A stretch of 10,591 nucleotides of DNA from Bacteriovorax sp. (GTDB taxonomy: Bacteria > Bdellovibrionota > Bacteriovoracia > Bacteriovoracales > Bacteriovoracaceae). Positions 6,582 through 10,591 of this stretch are shown here, in pieces (the first letter of the stretch is position 1; every line of letters begins with the position of its first letter). The stretch covers positions 1 through 10,591 of the forward strand of contig JAURXW010000280.1 in the NCBI GenBank assembly GCA_030654205.1, written 5' to 3'. The notes under the pieces were generated by a model that ran no database searches, was not told the DNA's origin, and saw nothing but the letters and a program-made list of their open reading frames with translations. The translations under genes were made by a program, and so were the position numbers.

Positions 6582-6616
6582 GAAAACGTTGCGTTAAAAA
6601 AAATTAGCCTAAAAAA

Positions 6617-6646
6617 ATGACAAATGCACAACATCCTAGATATATA
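6617..6646 (+). promoter_or_regulatory. Promoter of the oligopeptide transporter operon
   Basis: ATGACA (6617-6622, five of six matches to the -35 consensus) is followed after 18 bases by TATATA (6641-6646). The AT run continues as TATATATAAA, so the exact -10 is uncertain. This lies 43 bases before the binding-protein ATG, in the 107-base gap after the small lipoprotein gene. No terminator was seen in that gap, so some read-through from upstream is possible. Confidence 0.5.
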
Positions 6647-6688
6647 TAAAAGTCCGACAATTCTATTTTGCACATAAAGGATTTTTAA

Positions 6689-8446
6689 ATGAAAATGCGA
6701 AACATCTTATTGACTGTAATGAGCACAACCTTGTTAATTTTTGCTAGTTGTACAAAAAAGCAAGACACAAACGAAAGAGTGCTAAATCTTGTAAGTATCA
6801 CTGAAATTAAAGGTTATGATCCAATTATGGCCAATGATCTTTACTCTGGTAGAGAAATTTCAAAAATTTATGAAGGTTTGTTAAATTATCATTGGCTCAA
6901 AGTTCCTTATGAACTTCAACCTAATCTTGCCGAGGCCATGCCTGAAGCATCTAAAGATGGTTTGACTTATACTTTTAAAATTCGTCCAGGGATAAAATTT
7001 CAAGATGACATAGCATTTCCTGAAGGAAAAGGTCGTGAAGTTTTAGCAAGTGACTTTGTTTATTCAATTAAGCGCTTAGCTGATTCGAAAAATCAAGCTG
7101 AAGGTTGGTGGGTACTCGATGGAAAACTTAAAGGCTTAAATGAGTGGCGTGATAAAAACGCAAAACTTCCAGCTGCAAATTACGATGAAGAAGTTGAAGG
7201 CGTTAAAGCAACTGATAAATATACAATTCAATTTAAATTGAAAAAAGTTTTCCCTCAATTTTTATATGGCCTGGCAATGCCTTACACATATGTTGTTGCC
7301 AAAGAAGCAGTTGATAAATATGGCAAAGAATTTATTAACCACCCAGTTGGAACAGGACCTTATGTTTTACCGAAATTCGATCAAGGTAAAAGAATTATTT
7401 ATACAAAAAATCCAACTTTCAGAGAAAAATTTTATCCTTCAGATTCTTCGCCTGAGTTGAAACATTTACTAGCAGATGCTGGAAAGAGACTGCCACTTGT
7501 TGATAAAATCATCGTTAACGTTATGATTGAATCACAACCAGCTTGGTTAAAATTGAATAAGGGTGAGATTGATACTTATTCAATCCCTAAAGACAATTTT
7601 GCAACTGCCGTTAAAGATAATAAATTATCTCCAGAGCTTATTAATAAAGGATTAGCTTTAAGTATCACTCCTATGCTCGATCTTACGTATACAGCTTTTA
7701 ACTATGACAATAAGCTTTTTCAAAATACAAAATTGAGAAAAGCAATGTACATGGCCTTTGATGAAGCAAAAAGTAATGAATTATTTTATAACAATACTGC
7801 TTTTCCTGCTCAAAGTGTAATTCCGCCAGGGATTGCTGGGAATATTAAAGGATATATAAATCCATTTAAAGGTCCTAATTTAGAGGGAGCAAAAAAAATG
7901 CTCGCTGAAGCCGGTTACCCAGACGGAAAAGGGTTACCTGAAATCACTTACGATATTGCTGATTCAACAACTTCTCGCCAGATGGCCGAATTTTTTCAAA
8001 AGCAAATGGAGCAAATTGGAATTAAAATTAAAGTTCAAGCTTCTCCATGGCCAGAATTCTTAGCTAAGCAAAAAAAGAGATCATTGCAAATGTTTGGTGC
8101 AGCCTGGGGAGCAGATTATCCAGATGCTGAAAACTTTTTACAATTATTGTATGGACCGAATGCTTCTCCAGGAGCGAATAGTTCCAACTATAACAATCCA
8201 CAATTCAATAAAGATTTTGAAGCTGCTGTAGCTATGCAAGATTCTCCAGAAAGAACTGCTCGTTACGAAAAACTTAATAAGTTTTTGGCAGAGGATGTAG
8301 TTGTTATGTTTAATAATCACCGTCAATCGTATTCATTGACTCAAGGATGGTTAAGAAATTATCACTACAGCGATCTTAATCTTGATTACGTTCAATATTT
8401 AAATCTTGATACTGCTAAAAAAGCAGAGTTACTTAAGAAGTTTTAA
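6689..8446 (+). CDS. oppA: Oligopeptide/dipeptide ABC transporter substrate-binding lipoprotein
   Basis: This is a 585-residue extracytoplasmic solute-binding protein of family 5 (PF00496), which captures peptides in the periplasm for the membrane permeases encoded next. The N-terminus has Lys2 and Arg4, a hydrophobic core and a lipobox F-A-S-C with Cys21, so it is probably membrane-anchored. Phe at position -3 is slightly atypical. Family signatures include YEGLLNYH, LTYTFKIRPGIKFQDD, LASDFVYSIKRL, HPVGTGPYV (from residue 218), and a C-terminal lobe with DYPDAENFLQLLYGPN and SSNYNNPQFNKDF. Overall it resembles the OppA/MppA branch. The ATG at 6689 has AAGGA 7 bases upstream. The oppB-like gene follows after 15 bases. 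Peptide length preference cannot be read from the sequence; related members also bind murein peptides or other small ligands. Confidence 0.92.
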   Translation: MKMRNILLTVMSTTLLIFASCTKKQDTNERVLNLVSITEIKGYDPIMANDLYSGREISKIYEGLLNYHWLKVPYELQPNLAEAMPEASKDGLTYTFKIRPGIKFQDDIAFPEGKGREVLASDFVYSIKRLADSKNQAEGWWVLDGKLKGLNEWRDKNAKLPAANYDEEVEGVKATDKYTIQFKLKKVFPQFLYGLAMPYTYVVAKEAVDKYGKEFINHPVGTGPYVLPKFDQGKRIIYTKNPTFREKFYPSDSSPELKHLLADAGKRLPLVDKIIVNVMIESQPAWLKLNKGEIDTYSIPKDNFATAVKDNKLSPELINKGLALSITPMLDLTYTAFNYDNKLFQNTKLRKAMYMAFDEAKSNELFYNNTAFPAQSVIPPGIAGNIKGYINPFKGPNLEGAKKMLAEAGYPDGKGLPEITYDIADSTTSRQMAEFFQKQMEQIGIKIKVQASPWPEFLAKQKKRSLQMFGAAWGADYPDAENFLQLLYGPNASPGANSSNYNNPQFNKDFEAAVAMQDSPERTARYEKLNKFLAEDVVVMFNNHRQSYSLTQGWLRNYHYSDLNLDYVQYLNLDTAKKAELLKKF

Positions 8447-8461
8447 TTAGGTGAAGCTTAA

Positions 8462-9403
8462 ATGAATTTATACTCATATATTTTGCGCAGACTCCTCTAT
8501 GTAATCCCAGTATTACTGGGAGTCTGTTTAATCGTTTTTGTCATCTTTAATGTGGTTGCTCCAGATCCTGCTTTTTTACTTTTGGGACGACATGCAACCC
8601 TTCAGCAAATTGCAGATCTTCATCATGAATTAGGAATGGATCGACCTTTTTTGATTCAATATCTAGATATTGTAAAGTCAGCGTTTACTTTTGATTTTGG
8701 TTATTCTTGGTCATCAAAGCAGCAGATTTGGGAAATGTTTAAGGCCGGGGCCATCCCTTCATTAAGTATTACTTTACCACTTTTTATGTTGGTTAATTTT
8801 TCGGCAATCTCAATTGCTCTACTGGTCGCTTTTTATCGAGGAAAACTCATTGATAAAATAGTACTGATAGTTTCAATTGCGATGATGAGTATCCCAAGTC
8901 TAGCTTATATTCTTTTTGGGCAATGGTTCTTTGCTTATAAATTGGGTTGGTTTGAAATTTCAGGTTTTGACCCTTCAATTCCAGGATTTATTCCTTATGT
9001 AATTTTACCAATACTTTTATACGTTATGATATCGATTGGACCAGACACTCGTTTTTACCGTGCCATTATTTTAGACGAAGTTTATCAAGACTACGTTCGA
9101 ACCGCACGGGCCAAAGGCGTTAGCGAGCTCAGTGTTATGTTTAAACATGTATTGAAGAATGCCATGATACCAATTTTAACTTACGTTATTATCCAAATAC
9201 CATTTTTGTTACTTGGTTTATTATTGGCTGAATCTTTTTTCAGTATTCCAGGCTTAGGTGGAATGGTTTTAAAGGCCATCAACACTAGTGATTTTCCAGT
9301 AATTAAGGCCATGACTATATTAAGTGCATTAGGTTTTATTATATTTGGAATTATTACTGATGTTCTGTACACGGTAGTCGATCCTCGAATGAGATTGAAG
9401 TAA
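8462..9403 (+). CDS. oppB: Oligopeptide/dipeptide ABC transporter permease, OppB/DppB type
   Basis: This is a 313-residue inner-membrane permease of the binding-protein-dependent transport family (PF00528). The N-terminal helix begins at about residue 8 (ILRRLLYVIPVLLGV), followed by a periplasmic segment with LLLGRHATLQQI and LGMDRPFLIQYLDI, typical of OppB/DppB. About five more membrane segments follow. The cytoplasmic EAA loop that docks on the ATPase is at about 212-236 (RTARAKGVSELSVMFKHVLK). The end, PGLGGMVLKAI and DVLYTVVDPRMRLK, is characteristic. It pairs with the OppC-type permease encoded 13 bases downstream to form the channel. The ATG at 8462 has AGGTGA upstream. Length is normal and all expected parts are present. 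Confidence 0.93.
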   Translation: MNLYSYILRRLLYVIPVLLGVCLIVFVIFNVVAPDPAFLLLGRHATLQQIADLHHELGMDRPFLIQYLDIVKSAFTFDFGYSWSSKQQIWEMFKAGAIPSLSITLPLFMLVNFSAISIALLVAFYRGKLIDKIVLIVSIAMMSIPSLAYILFGQWFFAYKLGWFEISGFDPSIPGFIPYVILPILLYVMISIGPDTRFYRAIILDEVYQDYVRTARAKGVSELSVMFKHVLKNAMIPILTYVIIQIPFLLLGLLLAESFFSIPGLGGMVLKAINTSDFPVIKAMTILSALGFIIFGIITDVLYTVVDPRMRLK

Positions 9404-9416
9404 GGAAATAAATAAT

Positions 9417-10301
9417 ATGGCGGCAACAGCAGTTACAAACACAGTAACGAATCAATCTAAATCTCTTTGGCGACATGCTTGGTCTACTATAATCGGTAAC
9501 CGACTTTCTTGTATCGCTTTAATCATCGTAGTTTTTTACTTCACTTTAGCTTTGCTTACCTTTATGGGGGTAATCGCAGGAGACTGGGGAAAAGAAATAG
9601 GTCCTTCTTATTCACCACCTAGTGCTGAATATATTTTTGGAACTGACATTTTCGGAAGAAGTGTATTTCTAAAAATGATTAAAGGTGCAGAAACTGCAAT
9701 CGCAATAGGTCTGGCAACTTCTGCAATTACTATAGTCATTGGAACGATTCTGGGAATGATTGCTGGTTATTTTGGGGGAATCATCGATGAATTAATCGTT
9801 TGGTTTTATACTACCATTTCAGCAATTCCAGGAATTATGCTTTTAGTGGCCATTGCTTTTATTATGGGAAAAGGGACCTCAACGGTTTTTATTTCTCTAG
9901 GGATTACAAGCTGGGTTGGTTTATGTCGAATTCTTCGCGGTGAAGTGATGAGACATAAAGACCGTGAGTACTCACAAGCGGCAAGTGCCTTGGGTGCTGG
10001 AAGCTTTAGAAAATTGTTCAAGCATATTTTACCAAATATCACTCACGTTATTATCATTAATTTCTCGCTTACTTTTGAAATGGCGATAAAATCAGAAGTA
10101 ATTCTTTCTTACTTAGGTCTGGGAGTCCAAGGACGACCGAGCTGGGGAACAATGATTGATGATTCAAAGTTAGAACTTTCTCGCGGAGTATGGTGGCAAT
10201 TAGCAGCTGCAACTTTTGCGATGTTTTTTATTGTATTAGCATTTAATGTTTTGGGAGATGCACTTCGCGATGCTCTTGATCCAAAATTGAAAGGAAAATA
10301 A
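9417..10301 (+). CDS. oppC: Oligopeptide/dipeptide ABC transporter permease, OppC/DppC type
   Basis: This is a 294-residue inner-membrane permease, partner of OppB. It has the OppC/DppC arrangement: an N-terminal cytoplasmic stretch with the first helix at about 31-51, then YIFGTDIFGRSVFLKMIKGA, which is characteristic of OppC proteins, then five further membrane segments. The EAA loop is near 183-205 (EYSQAASALGAGSFRKLFKH). The C-terminal ILSYLGLGVQGRPSWGTMI and LGDALRDALDPKLKGK are diagnostic. The ATG at 9417 has AAGGAA upstream, and the stop at 10299-10301 directly abuts the ATG of the ATPase gene. It appears intact with normal length. Confidence 0.93.
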   Translation: MAATAVTNTVTNQSKSLWRHAWSTIIGNRLSCIALIIVVFYFTLALLTFMGVIAGDWGKEIGPSYSPPSAEYIFGTDIFGRSVFLKMIKGAETAIAIGLATSAITIVIGTILGMIAGYFGGIIDELIVWFYTTISAIPGIMLLVAIAFIMGKGTSTVFISLGITSWVGLCRILRGEVMRHKDREYSQAASALGAGSFRKLFKHILPNITHVIIINFSLTFEMAIKSEVILSYLGLGVQGRPSWGTMIDDSKLELSRGVWWQLAAATFAMFFIVLAFNVLGDALRDALDPKLKGK

Positions 10302-10591
10302 ATGAAGTCTGAGAAAATTTTAGAGGTAAAAGATCTTGTTGTTGAATTCAAAACTGACCGCGGGATAGTGAAAGCCGTCAACGGTGTTAACTTTGATGTT
10401 TTCAAAGGAAAAACAGTTGGAATAGTTGGGGAGTCTGGGTCTGGAAAATCAGTAACAGCTTTGGCCATTATGGCATTAATTCCAAATCCACCAGGCCAAA
10501 TTGCAAGTGGACAAATTCTTTTTAATAATAAGAGTCTTGTGGATATGCCTGCCAGTGAAATGAGAAAAATTAGAGGCAATAAAATTGCCAT
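10302..10591 (+). CDS. oppD: Oligopeptide/dipeptide ABC transporter ATPase, OppD/DppD type (partial, N-terminus)
   Basis: The frame opens at ATG 10302, directly after the oppC stop, with AAAGGA upstream inside the end of oppC, and runs to the window edge (96 codons). It encodes the start of an ABC ATPase that powers peptide import from the cytoplasmic face. The Walker A GESGSGKS is at residues 43-50, followed by VTALAIMALIP and the family-typical GQILFNNKSLVDMPASEMRKIRGNKIA, which leads to the Q-loop just beyond the edge. This spacing is typical of OppD/DppD, normally about 330 residues, so the remaining two thirds and probably an oppF partner lie to the right. OppF is an alternative, but OppD is first in most operons and RGNKIA fits OppD. 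Confidence 0.88.
   Translation, partial: MKSEKILEVKDLVVEFKTDRGIVKAVNGVNFDVFKGKTVGIVGESGSGKSVTALAIMALIPNPPGQIASGQILFNNKSLVDMPASEMRKIRGNKIA

Noticed and set aside
6582..6616. Terminator after the small lipoprotein gene
   Set aside because: Only a 4-bp AACG/CGTT stem followed by A residues is present, with no T-tract.
10109..10591. Minus-strand open frame of 160 codons at the right edge
   Set aside because: It is antisense to oppC and oppD, both with diagnostic motifs on the plus strand.

Overview
The window is AT-rich DNA from a Gram-negative bacterium. Evidence for an outer membrane is direct: there are lipoprotein signal peptides, an outer-membrane beta-barrel protein with a signal peptide, and a probable outer-membrane lipoprotein gene. 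A Bdellovibrio/Bacteriovorax-like lineage (Bdellovibrionota) is my best guess. It rests on base composition, the type of glutamate-cysteine ligase and the paired ArsA-like ATPases, and is inference only. The content looks chromosomal; I see no insertion sequence, phage gene, CRISPR array, tRNA or rRNA.

Left block (1-3653, all minus strand, transcribed right to left): a short PhaR-type regulator, an outer-membrane beta-barrel protein, two different ArsA/Get3-family ATPases and the N-terminal half of a glutamate-cysteine ligase that runs off the left edge. Gaps are 39, 13 and 7 bases, and the two ATPase genes overlap by 2 bases, so this looks like one operon. The two ATPases have lost complementary motifs, which suggests they work as a heterodimer.

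Middle (3654-4116): a 463-base divergent intergenic region with a terminator-like hairpin, a candidate promoter with a 14-bp AT palindrome, leader hairpins and an unconvincing 52-codon open frame.

Right block (4117-10591, all plus strand): a 616-residue TPR lipoprotein is followed, in overlap, by a small lipoprotein gene. Its signal peptide is encoded in frame only if translation begins at a non-canonical codon near 5958. The TPR-plus-small-lipoprotein order and the sequence pattern both suggest LolB, the outer-membrane lipoprotein receptor. After a good promoter candidate at 6617-6646 comes an oligopeptide/dipeptide ABC importer operon: binding lipoprotein, two permeases and the start of the first ATPase, cut by the right edge.

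The points most worth a second look are the LolB-like gene with its hidden start, the complementary ArsA pair in an operon with a thiol-biosynthesis gene and a PhaR-type regulator, and the terminator-like hairpin that no recognised gene runs into.
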